Shown: positions 1 through 10,575, counted from the first letter of the stretch. The stretch is 64,000 nucleotides of DNA from Rhodamnia argentea (GCF_020921035.1 NC_063150.1:23607826-23671825); one strand, 5' to 3'. Notes: generated from the letters alone by a model not told the origin. Made by a program: numbers and translations.

Positions 1-618
1 CACGACAAGCAGCGACCTAGCAGTAAAACGCCATCTCAGAGCAACATAAAACCTTACAGCATAATGCTAAAATTCAATACCTGATAACATAACTAGCTCC
101 TACCATGAAAATGTCCTAATCCCCACAGGTAATCGGGCAAAACAGGCTTTTGAAATGTAAGAGACAGAAACCCCATTGTTCAGGCGAAAGATTGAAACTT
201 TAGCAAGGTAATCACTAGCATTTTTCAAGTTCAGAACGTGAAAAACAGTAAAAATGACAAGACAAACAACAATCCCCACAAATCTAAAGGGAGGAAGGAG
301 TTATAGACTGAAACATGCGGAAAAAAAATCTAAAATACCAAGAAAAAATCGAAAATAAACGAAAAATGCAAGTAAAAATGGGACCTTTATGCAAAGACTT
401 GATGATGATGAGGAGGAGATGCAGAGATGAGAAAGAACAGAGATGATCGCAGAGCCACTATCAACGCGTGCACAGCTAAAACTTTACCCAGCTTGAAAGG
501 AATGCCTTACCTCGAGGCTCTGAGGTTGAAGATGGTTGAGAACTTTCTGGGTCTGTATTCCAACTTTGTTCTTTTGCTCTCCGAAGTTTTTCTGAAACGA
601 GGAAGAGAGGAGATACTG
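1..618 (-). other. 5' leader and leader intron of an off-window DUF7081-type gene (copy 0)
   Basis: The first ~618 bases match, base for base over long stretches, the sequence just upstream of gene A (from 17801), gene B (from ~24130) and gene C (from ~33245). By alignment to gene A, the start codon would lie about 17 bases off the left edge. A leader intron is visible on the minus strand: donor after ...CTCGAG at 510 (GTAAGG) and acceptor ending CTAG at 17. The other three copies have the same intron. The leader is cut at 618 by a transposon insertion. Short ORFs here are leader sequence, not genes. Confidence 0.7.
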
Positions 619-1287
619 AGCATGTTTGGTTCAACGGGGCTCTAAAGTCCTTAGCCAAATACAAATAGCTATTGATTTTTTTTTTTGCTCAATTTTGAGA
701 AAATGTAATTGTATTTCTAAGAGCTCTTAAATCTTTAGCCCAAAACACCTTTAGAGATATAAGTTGCATTTTCAAAATGGAACTAATTTTTTTTTTTTTT
801 TAACTTTGTCACCTCCACCTACCACCACCCATCGCCGCCCACCGATCGCCGTTGTCGGTGATCCGTTGTCGACCACCGCCGACCGCCTCCGACGACCATC
901 GCCCACGGACCCTTGTCGCCGTCGATGACGACCGCCGTCCACCGACCGCCGCCTCGCCACCCGCCCGACCTCCGATCGCCACCGTCACCCGCCGATTGTT
1001 GCCACCACCGACCGCCATTGCCACCGGCCACCGCCCGCCACCGACCTTGCCGCCCATTGTCGTCCACCGTCGCCGGTCAACGGTCTCTTTTTTTTTTTTT
1101 TTCAAAAAGTAAAAATACTTCACAAAGTATAATTTTCACCAAATAGCATTCACATCAAAATTGATTTCCAATGTATTTTTAAAATACAATTTATTAAATA
1201 CTACTTACATTTTGAAAAAGACCCTAAGTTTTAAAATATTTACATTTTTTCAAAGTTGTTTTGTCAATTGCTGAACTAAACAGGCCC
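619..1287. mobile_element. MITE with GC-rich core (Tourist-like ends)
   Basis: The terminal inverted repeats are imperfect: GCATGTTTGGTTCA on the left and GCCTGTTTAGTTCAGC on the complement of the right end. ACTG flanks both sides (615-618 and 1288-1291). The homologous leader of gene A has one ACTG at 18438-18441 and no insert, so that is an empty site. The core (about 820-1085) is a low-complexity run built from CCACCGCCGACC-like units between poly-T tracts. A second, longer copy of the family is at 28316-29160. TGTTTGGTTC-type ends are typical of PIF/Harbinger (Tourist) MITEs. Class assignment is an inference; the insertion itself is clear. Confidence 0.75.
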
Positions 1288-1329
1288 ACTGTCTTAGTAG
1301 TACTACGAACTGAAATGACACTTTTACCC

Positions 1330-1335
1330 TGCATG
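1330..1335 (-). promoter_or_regulatory. Conserved RY-type element (CATGCA) upstream of array leader
   Basis: A TGCATG core sits in a block, CTTTTACCC(C)TGCATGTGC, found at the same relative place upstream of gene A (18481-18486) and gene B (24765-24770) and again at 26575-26580. In gene C the core has drifted to TGTACG (33923-33928). RY elements are known B3-factor sites in seed-expressed genes. Whether this one works is an inference from its position and conservation. Confidence 0.35.
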
Positions 1336-1394
1336 TGCACGCGGAGAATGAAAACATAAAAGAGTTGGCTACCAACATAACTCAACATAGGCTG

Positions 1395-1640
1395 ACCCTT
1401 TGCATGATGACCGGTTGGGAGGACGACTACAGTTTAATGCTTGTCCTCACCCGTCTCCCCAGGATGTTCTGTCGAGGGAACCTTTCTCCAGCTGAATGGA
1501 GCGAAGAATGTTTCGACATCAGCATCCGGAGATCGTGAAAATGTACAACTTTTAAGTGATGGTCCGCCTTCCGACTCACCACACCCAAGTGTTGCCTGGA
1601 CCTGGCCAATCTAAGGGTCTAAGAGAAAATTAAACGTGAT
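1395..1640 (-). pseudogene. Decayed DUF7081 first-exon fragment
   Basis: The minus strand matches the first exon of genes A-C through diverged sequence. The stretch around 1480-1530 (ACCTTTCTCCAGCTGAATGG) parallels the exon part encoding FFASFSWMVPS, and 1588-1612 (AGTGTTGCCTGGACCTGG) parallels the part encoding WPNPGDTW. Related decayed copies are at 6945-7145, 18725-18770 and 25880-26200. No frame is open through it. Family assignment rests on the intermediate 25.9 kb copy, which links it to the intact exons. Confidence 0.55.
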
Positions 1641-2394
1641 TCACAGGTTCGTCTTGTAGGAAATAGGTTCCCATTCGTATCATTTAATTACTCCCTAAAG
1701 CCGGATAATCATAAAAAAGAAAGAACTTTAATTTTCCTTTTCAGACACGTGAGGCAACCGATCGAACAACGTTCTTTATTTTCTACTTACAACAATCCAC
1801 CCGCCGGTTCCTATAGAAGCGAAAGTGATTTGTTGAAATTGCGCCGTCATTTTCGAAGGCTAACACCACCTTTTATGCTAGCATTGCTCTAGAATTTTTT
1901 GCAGTTTGATGGTGTCAAGAATCAAAAATCCATTACAGGAACTCTGTTAGAATGCGACATAAACTTACCAACGACAAATTTGAAAATGACACGATCTGAT
2001 GCCTGAAATTTCAATTAGAAAAGAGAACCTCTATAGTCACCTTTCCCCATATTTACCTTATTTTGTTAACAAAGGGAAATTGCAGAAATGATCGACATGG
2101 ATATGATAACACGACATGAGTCGACAATCTTAAACCTGGAGAAGACGCAGCTTGGTATCATATTGCCTAAGCATAATCATCTTTCATCTAGTCTATAAAA
2201 TACTCATATGATCAAAAAGCTGCTATCTTTCTTTTTTTAATTTATTTATTTTGTGAGCAGAGAATCATGCATCGTAAGATGAACAGTGTTTGCTCTTCCA
2301 ATGTCCTAAACAAGTAAGGCTAATACTCCAAGGCGAAAAAAATAAAAAACATTGCAGAAATAGCAAGTTTAAATTTAAGCACAGATATCCTGAG
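1641..2394. other. Intergenic, no gene seen
   Basis: AT-rich spacer. No ORF, RNA gene or repeat that I can support; only short T and A tracts. Confidence 0.5.
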
Positions 2395-2631
2395 TAGACG
2401 TGGCCGGTTCCGGTTCAGAAACTAGCGGTTTCGATTCCGGTTCTGGTTCTTAGGCCCAACGGCTCTTTTCTCCCGGGCCTTGTCCCTTTTTATTTTTTAT
2501 AAAATGAGTCGGAACCGGCCTAGAACAGGCGGTTTCAAGGGCCAATTCCGGTTCCGAATTGGAACTATGAGCCCGATCAACGGGCCGGTTACAGATTGAT
2601 TTCGGGCCACGATTTTATTTGGCCATGTCTA
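2395..2631. mobile_element. hAT-like MITE, GGTTCCGG family
   Basis: It is flanked by a perfect 8-bp direct repeat ATCCTGAG (2387-2394 and 2632-2639), the duplication length typical of hAT transposons. The terminal inverted repeats are TAGACGTGGCC and TAGACATGGCC (the second on the complement of the right end). Inside it is rich in CCGGTTCCGGTTC runs in both orientations. There is no transposase coding, so it is non-autonomous. Confidence 0.85.
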
Positions 2632-2814
2632 ATCCTGAGACGGGCAAGAGCAGTGAGACCCACCGAATGTCATGCCTGTTCCTAATACTTAATCCGCTAA
2701 TGCCAGGCAACTTCTGAATGGCGCATTCCTAGACCATGTGATTGGTCTACTACCTAGCAGTTGTAAAGAAAAGACCGCAAATCACTGAATTGACATGGAC
2801 GTGCAAAAGATTTC

Positions 2815-3230
2815 AAGGTCTCTTGCTAAGTACTTGAGTTCCTCTAGGTCCTCCGGGGAGATCAAAGAAGGGAAATCCCAGGCAAGGAGGGATCAGACCC
2901 TCCTGCGACGATAAGACATTTCATTATCGACATTAGAGCCGATGTCAGGCGGAGGAGTTAATATCCCGGCTTCATCTACGGGTCGAGAAAGAACATCCTT
3001 CAGGGATTGGACATGGTCATTTAATTCGTCTGCACACAATTTCTGGATGAGATCCGCGGACTTCTCCAGGTTTGGGAGTCGCACTCGCTCTACAGTTGTG
3101 GGAGATGGGAGTTGAACTTTAGCAAGAGAAGCGTCCTACAGATTGTTCTTAAAGTTAGAGTCACTTGTCGAGCCTCCAGATGTGTCTGTTGCAGTATCGT
3201 CCTCCAAGGACTTTTAAGTCAATCACATAA
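2815..3230 (-). pseudogene. Decayed DUF7081-gene second-exon fragment
   Basis: On the minus strand a 63-codon open stretch (2893-3084) reads like the middle of exon 2 of genes A-C: SLKDVLSRPVDEAG and PPPDIGSNVDNEMS align to the intact SLEHILSQHDDETQ and PFTFVGSEMAEEMS. The nucleotide match extends to ~3230, where a TCGTCCTCCAAGGACTTTTA stretch parallels the exon region encoding the acidic serine-rich segment. Divergence is much greater than among A, B and C, so this is an older fragment. Confidence 0.6.
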
Positions 3231-4089
3231 TCTTCGTCGGTGCGGCAGAGAGTGATTACACAAAAAAGTATCTAGAGAGAGCCATAAAAGTTTCATCGAC
3301 GACGAATCAAATATGAAATGGTAAAATTAGTTGTTTACACGCGAGAGGTAAAGTCAGTGGCAAACACAAGATTGGAAATAAGGAAACTTTAAGTAATGCG
3401 ACTAATAAGGAACTCAACATGAAAACTGGATTATGCTCCAGGATATGCGAAGAACCAAAAAAATTCTCAAATTCAAAATTGAAAGGGACGGAAGAAATCT
3501 GTTCTTTACACAAACAAACATAGACGGAAAAGACTCCAGAGGCTTACTAGGGTCAAGTTTGTTCCGGATGAAGACGAAACGGTAAGAACAGAACATCACA
3601 AGCCAACATAGAATGCATACATTCAAGCTCAGAACACAATGAGGAAAATAAGGTAAAATCCGGAAAAGTGAACAGGGGAAACGTTGTAGCTAGAACTAGG
3701 ACTCACGAGATTGGTCTGCCGCTTCACTAGAAAATCCGTCTACACTGCACCACAATAAACGGGTCAGGGCGTTCGGGTTTTGTGCTCGAACTGGCCTTTC
3801 ATTTCTTGAGTTAGCACCGAAAATGAGGAGGAAAAGTGAAAGAAGTACATGAATGCTCATTTTATTATGTACATGTTGCTCTTGATGGGTCGAGACACGC
3901 TGTATCGGACAGATGGTAATCTATGGACGACAAATGGTTCAAGGAATGTGACAAAATGGCATTCGTATTGCTTAAGAGACTAATATATGTCCAACCCTTT
4001 AAATAGTGATAGTATAATCGCATGTTCTGGTGAATTAATATTGAATTGGTGTCTCCTCAAGGGTCGAACCCAACCTTTTAGGCAATAAG
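3231..4089. other. Intergenic, no gene seen
   Basis: No supported gene. Short minus-strand ORFs here show no recognisable family and no conservation with the array units. Confidence 0.45.
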
Positions 4090-4413
4090 TAGGAGCGAGC
4101 AAAAAGAATCGATCGGATAAGCCGGTTTGATCCGATTCTCAGTCCCATAAAAATGGAACCGGTAATTGTCGATCACGTTCCCGGTTCCAAGGGTGGATCG
4201 CTTGGACCAAACCGACAATTCTTTTTAGTTTTAATTTTATTAAGAAATCATTTAAACACTTTTATTGTTGGGATTACTTCTACATATTTAAAATGTGAAC
4301 AGATGTTTCAAGCATATGAGACCGATCTCACTAGATTGCACGGAATCGGATCGGATAGATCCTGTCTCTGTTTCGAGGTGGGACTGAACTGGGCCGCAAA
4401 CGGATCACCCCTA
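4090..4413. mobile_element. hAT-like MITE, GGTTCCGG family
   Basis: The flanks are GCAATAAG (4082-4089) and GCGATAAG (4414-4421), an 8-bp duplication with one mismatch. The ends are TAGGAGCGAGC and, on the complement of the right end, TAGGGGTGATC. The interior has GGAACCGG/CCGGTTCC-type runs at both ends and an AT-rich centre. The 100-codon ORF across it (4153-4455) is repeat-derived and not a gene. Confidence 0.8.
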
Positions 4414-4429
4414 GCGATAAGTTGCGTCC

Positions 4430-4735
4430 TCGCTTTTGTCTCCTTTTCCCGGTAGCAGGTGCGAGACGGAAGGTACGCGGTCGGAGCTGTTGCTTTTTTC
4501 CACTTTGGGGCTTACGGACAAGGCAATGATTCTTGAACCGACAGGTACGGCCGTCGCTTTGCTGCTGTCTCGAGAGTCGAGTCTCGCTTCTGCACGCGAC
4601 GCTTCAGCAGCTGCAGAAGCAGCTTGAAGCTCAAGCTTTGACCATGACTCTCTGGTTGCTCTCGCGGATTGAGCTTTGAATGCAGGATGTTACTGCTCGA
4701 GCTCCCCGATTCACCTAAATCAAACAAAGAAAAGA
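4430..4735. repeat. Duplicated segment shared with 27.89-28.13 kb
   Basis: The segment around 4505-4720 matches 27900-28125 at low to moderate identity, including CGACAGGTACGGCCGTCGCTTTG-like and GACGCTTCAGCAG-like stretches. It belongs to the segmental duplications of the left half. No protein family is recognised in either copy. Confidence 0.5.
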
Positions 4736-5496
4736 ATTTTAATTAGTCCAGTTAAAAATAGGCATGTAAATTACTTGGGATGGAGATTGTCATATAATGT
4801 GAAATATGAGCATATCCATGTAGAAATCATTTTCTCAAAATAATTCAAGTACGTTTGTTTCGCGAGAAATAAATGATTTGAAAAATAATTTTTTGAAAAT
4901 AATCGTTTGTGTCACTTAAAAAAAATGAACGAATAATTTTTTTTCTTATTGTCCACCAAAATGTTTGGGCATAAATTATTGTCCATAATGGAAAAAAAAA
5001 AATTGTTGACTAATTATTTCAAACGAATGAAGAGATTATTTTTACGAAAATATTTTTTGAATCATTCATTTTTTCGAGAAACAAATAGAGCCTAAGTATA
5101 AATATTTATTCTTTGCAAAATTGGGATGAAGATTTTCACGAAGTGGTTGATTTCCATGGATAGAGGGACCGCGCTTGTATGGTCAAACAAAGAAAAGAAT
5201 TTTAATTAGTAACATTACAAATCAACATGTAACTTATATAGGATGGAGATTGCGATATGATGCGAAATAGGAGAATGTCAATGTAGAAATCAGCACGAGC
5301 TCGTCATATCTCGACCCCATTTTTTACTAGGATGTAATACCTAATTCTAAGAGTCTAAGGAGGTTGGGGGGGTGTGGGGGGTGGCGTGTTCGAGGTTCTG
5401 AAAACTCGGAGCCATACCAATAAGGTAGTTCGAAGATAGGACATATATTCCATCCACACCAAACACCCCTGACAAATGCACAGATTTTTGAAGACT

Positions 5497-5498
<2 letters not shown>

Positions 5499-5523
<25 letters not shown>
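5499..5523. repeat. (TA)n microsatellite
   Basis: An uninterrupted TA dinucleotide run of about 12 units. Confidence 0.9.
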
Positions 5524-5527
<4 letters not shown>

Positions 5528-5638
5528 GTTAGCAATCTTTAGATTTTGAGGAAATTTCTGAGGATAAAATAAGCATCGCAAAAATTGCTGCACTATTTGC
5601 TTTCTGCCATGTGACCCCAAAAATTTCTAAAGACTTAA

Positions 5639-6162
5639 AAGGGTTAGTACCATGAAAAACTCCAACCTGGTACACCCGTAACAAATTTACCATAAATTAT
5701 TTTTTTGACCCCAAAAAATCTCAAATTGGTGCATTTGTGATAGATTTACCTCAAATTAATACACTTGTGACAAATTTACCTTCTATTAGTTTTCGTTAAA
5801 TTTAACTGTCAAATTGCTGAGTTGATGACATGCGACAGTTGATGGGTATACTAGTTTTAGGTTTTAACCATCTGTTTGTCATAGGTTTATTAATTTGAAA
5901 TTTTTCGTGATGTTAGCTCAATTTAACGGAGGGTGAATTTATCACGGGTGTACCGGTTTGGGGTATTTCGTGATCAAAAGAATTAGTTTTGGGATAAATT
6001 TGTCACAGATATATCGGTTTAGGATTTTTGGTGGTCAAAAAAATAATTTGGGGTAAATCTATCACAAATGTGCTAGTTTTGAGTTTTTCGTGGTAAAAAA
6101 AATAGTTTGGAGTAAATTTATCATAAGTGTACCAGTTTATAATTTTTCATGGTATTAACCCT
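5639..6162. mobile_element. Foldback-type MITE with internal tandem repeats
   Basis: The left end GGGTTAGTACCATGAAAAA is the inverted complement of the right end TTTTTCATGGTATTAACCC. Each arm is built of ~50-bp units (a 'TGGTACACxxGTGACAAATTTACC' idea followed by 'TTTTTGACCACxAAAAATC'), in opposite orientation in the two arms. The centre is short and unique. The same family is at 10628-12180 (interrupted), 12181-12492 and 34918-35440. I could not identify a clean target-site duplication. Confidence 0.7.
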
Positions 6163-6364
6163 TATTTAAAATAGGGTTTTGTTAGCAAGTGCCTCTTTTA
6201 AGTACCTAATCAAAAAAGATTTGTCATTTGATAAATAAAAAAGTGCTTTTTAATGAATAAGAAGGGTGCCACACTGAAACCATTTTTTAAGAAAGAAAAG
6301 GTCGCTTATTAAGCGAAAAAAAAGTTGAGCTAAATAAACTCTTTTTACTAATGAGGTGTTTTCT

Positions 6365-6480
6365 AAGCTTCAAAATAGTAGGCATATAGTTTAAACCATA
6401 ATAGATAGCTACCTAAGTTTGTTCGTATATTGAACCAGAAACATAGTCAGCATTACGGGTATGTAAAAGAACCGAGAATT
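6365..6480. repeat. Array 3'-flank remnant
   Basis: The GGCATATAGTTT...AGCTA(C/G)CTAAGTTTG...AACA(T/G)AGTCAGCA sequence is shared with 14748-14850, 20930-21000 and 29940-30020, the region downstream of each array gene. It marks a further, eroded unit junction. Confidence 0.55.
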
Positions 6481-6605
6481 GATCGGATCCCTCAGAATCG
6501 GACCGAATTGGCGGTTTCCATGGGCATCGGTCCGATTTCCTATTCCAATAAATTGGGACCGTTGAGTACCGGTCCGGTTCTCGGATTGAGTGTGGATTTT
6601 AATTT
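6480..6605. repeat. GGTTCCGG-family fragment (hAT-like remnant)
   Basis: Contains repeated CGGACCG, GGTCCGGTTC and similar motifs like the complete hAT-like MITEs in this window. I cannot define its ends or flanking duplications. Confidence 0.45.
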
Positions 6606-6609
6606 GCTG

Positions 6610-7980
6610 TGAAGTCTGAGCAGAACAGAAGGAGGTATCACGCTTTTCATCAACGCAGTTTTCTGCAGGAAACACCCACCGAGCACCAAGACAATGCAAA
6701 TGACATCTTTATTATCTTTCGTTCTTGTTTCCATGATAAGCAGCTGCTGATGAGTGGTATTAGTTGAAAATCTACCTGCAATCCCTTTCTTGACCAGGTT
6801 TTTTCCGAGCATAGTTGGGGTTGGAGAAAGGAATTACTTTCACAGATTAATGATGATGTTTGGATTTGATTGACGTAGATTCGCACCAGGAAATGAAAAC
6901 AGGAAGAGTCGGCAAACAACATAACTCAACATTGGCTGATCATTTGTATGATGACTGGTTGGGAGAATGTTTCGGCATCAGCATCCGGGAGTAGCAAACA
7001 GATGTAACTTATAGATGGCTTGCCTCCAAGAACAATCATAGTGAAATGTTCGCAGAAGCACCCTCGAAGATATACGTCCCTATCTTCACGGAAACCGCAC
7101 TTGCTGATCTGCCACACCCAGTGCTGCCTGGACTGGGCCAATCTAAGGGTCTTAGAGAAAATTAAATGTGATTTATAGCTTCCTGTTATAGGAACTCTGT
7201 TTCTGTTTGGTCTTGTTTCCAATTGATTAGGGGCTCTTTGACAACCGACCAAATTCTACAAGAGTTACTTAAAACCGAAGGAGCAGAACGAAGCTCTTGA
7301 GGGTTGTTGTGACTTGAGGGCACTTTGTGTACTCTACTGGTACAGCACCAGAGACCGGCAAGAATGTGCAAAATTCTCTCTTGCCCTCTGCATTGGCAAA
7401 TGTTGCAGTGGGTCAGTTTTCTGAGAGAGACCCAAAATAGCTCTCAAGACTTTTTCTTGTATTATCAAATTTGTTGGCATTGAAACTCACACAGCCTCCG
7501 ACCAAAAATTAAAAAAAAAAACTCACACAGCTTGGTCTAGCCAATCTCCTCTGTTTCAACCAACTGGACTGGCCTATCTTGTAGGTGGCGGAGAAATTCA
7601 AAAACAGATGAAACTTAATGAAGCCGAACAGGTGAGTTCAGTTCATGGTTTTGGCTTTTCCTGTTCCTGTCGGTTCGATTTGGTTATCGGAGAAAGCCAA
7701 AAGAATGACAGATCAAGCTTAAGAAAACTGGATCTTGAACATATTGAATTCTCTGCATTCCTAAGTCAATAGCTGGTCAAAGATTTCAGACAGTTTTTCT
7801 AAACCTTCTTCACCAAGTTGAGTATCAAGTCCCCGGAGTTTCCCCACAGACCTGGTGCCTCACAAGCATTGCATGAGTGGCAGCTTTGGTCAATAGAAAT
7901 CTCTTCCCTGTCATATTCGGAGTCAGAGACCCTAGTTGAATCCCCCCACCTGTATCGCTTGTACTGTCAATTACAGAGTA
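6610..7980 (-). pseudogene. Decayed chimeric block: TSR2-flank + DUF7081 exon fragments
   Basis: Three parts can be read. 6720-6900 matches 18547-18710, 25665-25830 and the stretch beside the TSR2 third exon at 27.4 and 37.7 kb. 6945-7145 is a decayed DUF7081 first-exon fragment; on the minus strand KCGFREDRDVYL parallels the intact SGFYKDRFLYL. 7780-7975 is a decayed second-exon fragment; the minus strand gives EEISIDQSCHSCNACEA, paralleling the intact region VAPDQSIGSS...NASEAED. Exon order is not that of the intact genes, so the block is rearranged. 18480-19380 is a sister copy. Confidence 0.6.
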
Positions 7981-8189
7981 CTATGGGCGGGCCACGATGA
8001 TTCTGCAGTGGCAAGACCGATTCAAAATCAGCACGACCTTAACAAACTGATCTTTCGTTTTTTTTTAAGTGGGATTTAGCACCTAATAATGGACAATTTG
8101 TTATTTTCAATTTACCATCTTTTTCATCTAATAAGTAACCGTTACATTAGAAACTAAAATGTTAAGAGTCCCTTGGAAGCACTCATTAA

Positions 8190-8533
8190 CTAGGAAGCAC
8201 TGACACTCTCCGATAGCCTATGTGTTTTGTCGAATACTTCAATGCTTTTCGATATGCGATCGACACATAGTCGGCGCTCCGGAATGCCATCGATATACAA
8301 GTCCAGCATTCCGACAAGCCATTTTGATACGCACTAGGTCAATTTTAAGCATTTTCAATAAATTAAGGCCCAAAATGTAAATTTATAAAAGTATATATAC
8401 TTAAGTCATATTCTCAGCTATCCTAAAATTAATATCCCAATCAGTAAAAAAAAAAACTAATCGGAAATCCCTAATAGAAGAAGAAGAAGAAGAAGAAGAA
8501 GAAACTTACCATTGATATTTTTATATTTATCAT

Positions 8534-8574
<41 letters not shown>

Positions 8575-8657
8575 GTGTCCTAACGAGTCGAAATTCTCTT
8601 TTTTTAAGAAATAAAGTGTCGGCATGTCGTGTCATGTCGCATGTCATTGTTACTTAT
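8190..8657. mobile_element. hAT-like MITE, CTAGGAAGCAC family
   Basis: It is flanked by a perfect 8-bp repeat CTCATTAA (8182-8189 and 8658-8665). The paralogous spacer in the next unit has the uninterrupted site CTCGTCAA at 19514-19521, so insertion happened after the units duplicated. The left end CTAGGAAGCACTGACA only loosely matches the complement of the right end. Inside are an (AAG)n tract at ~8477-8502 and a (TA)n tract at ~8538-8571. A second member is at 11661-12141. Confidence 0.8.
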
Positions 8658-8665
8658 CTCATTAA

Positions 8666-9765
8666 CAATACATTTGTTGCTAAAATATTTGTTAAGTGAA
8701 GTGAACATAAGTTTTAGCTACCTTTAGAAAGGGATGAAATTTCTTAGACATAAACAATGTAAAACAACATAAACTTGCTTTTGCGGAATTACGTGATACA
8801 TATGTTGTAATTTTGTCAAAGTAGAAAAAAAGGAGAGGTTTTCTTTTTTTCTTTTTCACGAAAATAGGGAAATTATGAAAGAAAATTTCAGTGTAATGGA
8901 AAAAAGATGAAGAAAGGAGAGGACATCCTACTTCCTGTCTCTAAATTAATATTCAGCTGTTCAAGAAATGATAAATATATAAATAAATAAAAAATAAATG
9001 GGAAATATAGCTACATAAACTCTAAACAAGTCATATTTAGTATAAGATGTGTCTAGGTCATAGTTTGATTTATTTAAAATAAATTATACGTTGGTCCGTT
9101 CTAAAGGTTTAGATTAATAAGGCTTATTTATTTTATTTAAATGAAACTTTTGTCACTTATATTGAACAAGAAATAATAAGGTCTTGTTAACAAGTGTCGC
9201 ATGGGGCATTAGCCAAGACTACAAAGTTCAAACGCATTATCAACACAATAACGAATGGTCATCAATAAGTGCCTTAGGGGCAATGCCTAATATATAAATA
9301 TTTGCTTTATTAGTTTGATTGATCTCTCTTTTCTTCTACCCAATCTAGTTTTTTGATGTCACAAATTTTGATTTCTATTTAAATAGATATAGCTGAATTA
9401 CATATTATTTAAGTGAGAGCTTATTATTGATCATCTGTGATGCTTGAAGTATAGTTATAGCGTTTGAAACATACAGAATCATGGCACGGATAAAAGGTCC
9501 TGCTACAAACCTTTTCGTGTAGGTTTCAAGATGGGCATAAAGGCTTCAAGAATAGGTTCTAAGGTTCAATTTATTTCACGAAAAAATGAATCATTTGAAA
9601 ACTAGTTTTCTAAAGATGATCATAAACATCACTTGAGATAATTAGTCAATATAAATATTTTTATTATCGGCAATAATTTGTGTTTCAATATTTGCATAGA
9701 AAATAGAAATCTTTTTTGTTCATTCATTTTTGCAAGTAATACATGCGATGAATTCATTCATTTTT
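8666..9765. repeat. Array spacer shared between units
   Basis: Collinear with 19522-20480, and partly with 29150-29560. Shared landmarks are ACAATACATTTGTTGCTAAA, GAATTACGTGATAC and CACGGATAA(A/C)AGGT. No gene is seen; it is AT-rich duplicated intergenic DNA. Confidence 0.65.
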
Positions 9766-9940
9766 TTGCAAAATGAACGGACCTAAGGATGTGCTTGTTT
9801 CATGAACAATTCGTGATTTCAAAATTATTTTTAAAAAAATAATCATTTGTATCACTTATAAAAATGCATGTACAAAAATATTTTTATTATTAACAACATT
9901 ATTTAGGTGTAATTGTTCTAGATGATGAAAATATTTTGGC

Positions 9941-10376
9941 TTAAATACACTATAAGTGCCAAAACTTGTGTATGACACTCACTTTAGTGTCGGAACTTTC
10001 AAAACGATCACTTAAGTGCCAATTTTTTTTTAAAAATGATCACTTTAGTGCCAAAACTTTCAAAATAATCACTTAAGTGCCAATTTTTTTTAAAATAATC
10101 ATTTAAGTGTCAATTTTTTTAAAAAAAAGATCACTTCAATGTCAACTCTACCGAGACACGTTAGCTCAAATATTAATAAAAAATAGCACGTGTCGGATTT
10201 CTAACAAGCCACGTCGGCTCAAATTGAAGTTAGCACTGAAGTGACCGTTTTTAGAAGAAGTTGGCACTTAAGTGATTGTTTTTTAAAAGAATTGGCACTT
10301 AGATGATTGTTTTAAAAGTTTTGGCATTAAAGTGAAATCCGTACACAAGTTTTGGCACTTCTAGTATACTTTAGCC
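9941..10376. mobile_element. Mutator-like foldback MITE
   Basis: Perfect 9-bp duplication AAATATTTT on both sides (9932-9940 and 10377-10385), the length typical of Mutator-like elements. The terminal inverted repeats are long: GGCTTAAATACACTATAAG on the left versus GGCTAAAGTATACTAGAAG on the complement of the right end, both continuing TGCCAAAACTTGTGTA. Each arm contains repeated 'CACTTAAGTGCCAA' units in opposite orientations. No transposase. Confidence 0.85.
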
Positions 10377-10496
10377 AAATATTTTACATTGATTAGTTCT
10401 TTTAAGAAATATAGCCAATTATTTTTTAAGCATATTTTTCTAATCAATATGTTTTCGCGAAATAAAAGGATCATGAATTGTAAATTTCAAAATTGG

Positions 10497-10575
10497 TGAG
10501 CACAGGGTAGGATGTAGGGTTTGCCCTCATGCCACCCCATGCTCACCCCACATCCTACACCCTATGCAGGGTAGC
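10497..10575. repeat. Short imperfect inverted repeat
   Basis: The arms CACAGGGTAGGATGTAGGG and, on the complement of the right arm, CATAGGGTGTAGGATGTGGGG enclose ~30 bases. It could form a hairpin. No terminator or RNA gene is implied. Confidence 0.55.

Noticed and set aside
772-1146. Overlapping proline/arginine/glycine-rich ORFs on both strands
   Set aside because: They arise from the low-complexity GC-rich core of a MITE; no start context, no introns and no family.
5347-5620. ORFs containing a run of Ile-Tyr
   Set aside because: The run is the translation of a (TA)n microsatellite.
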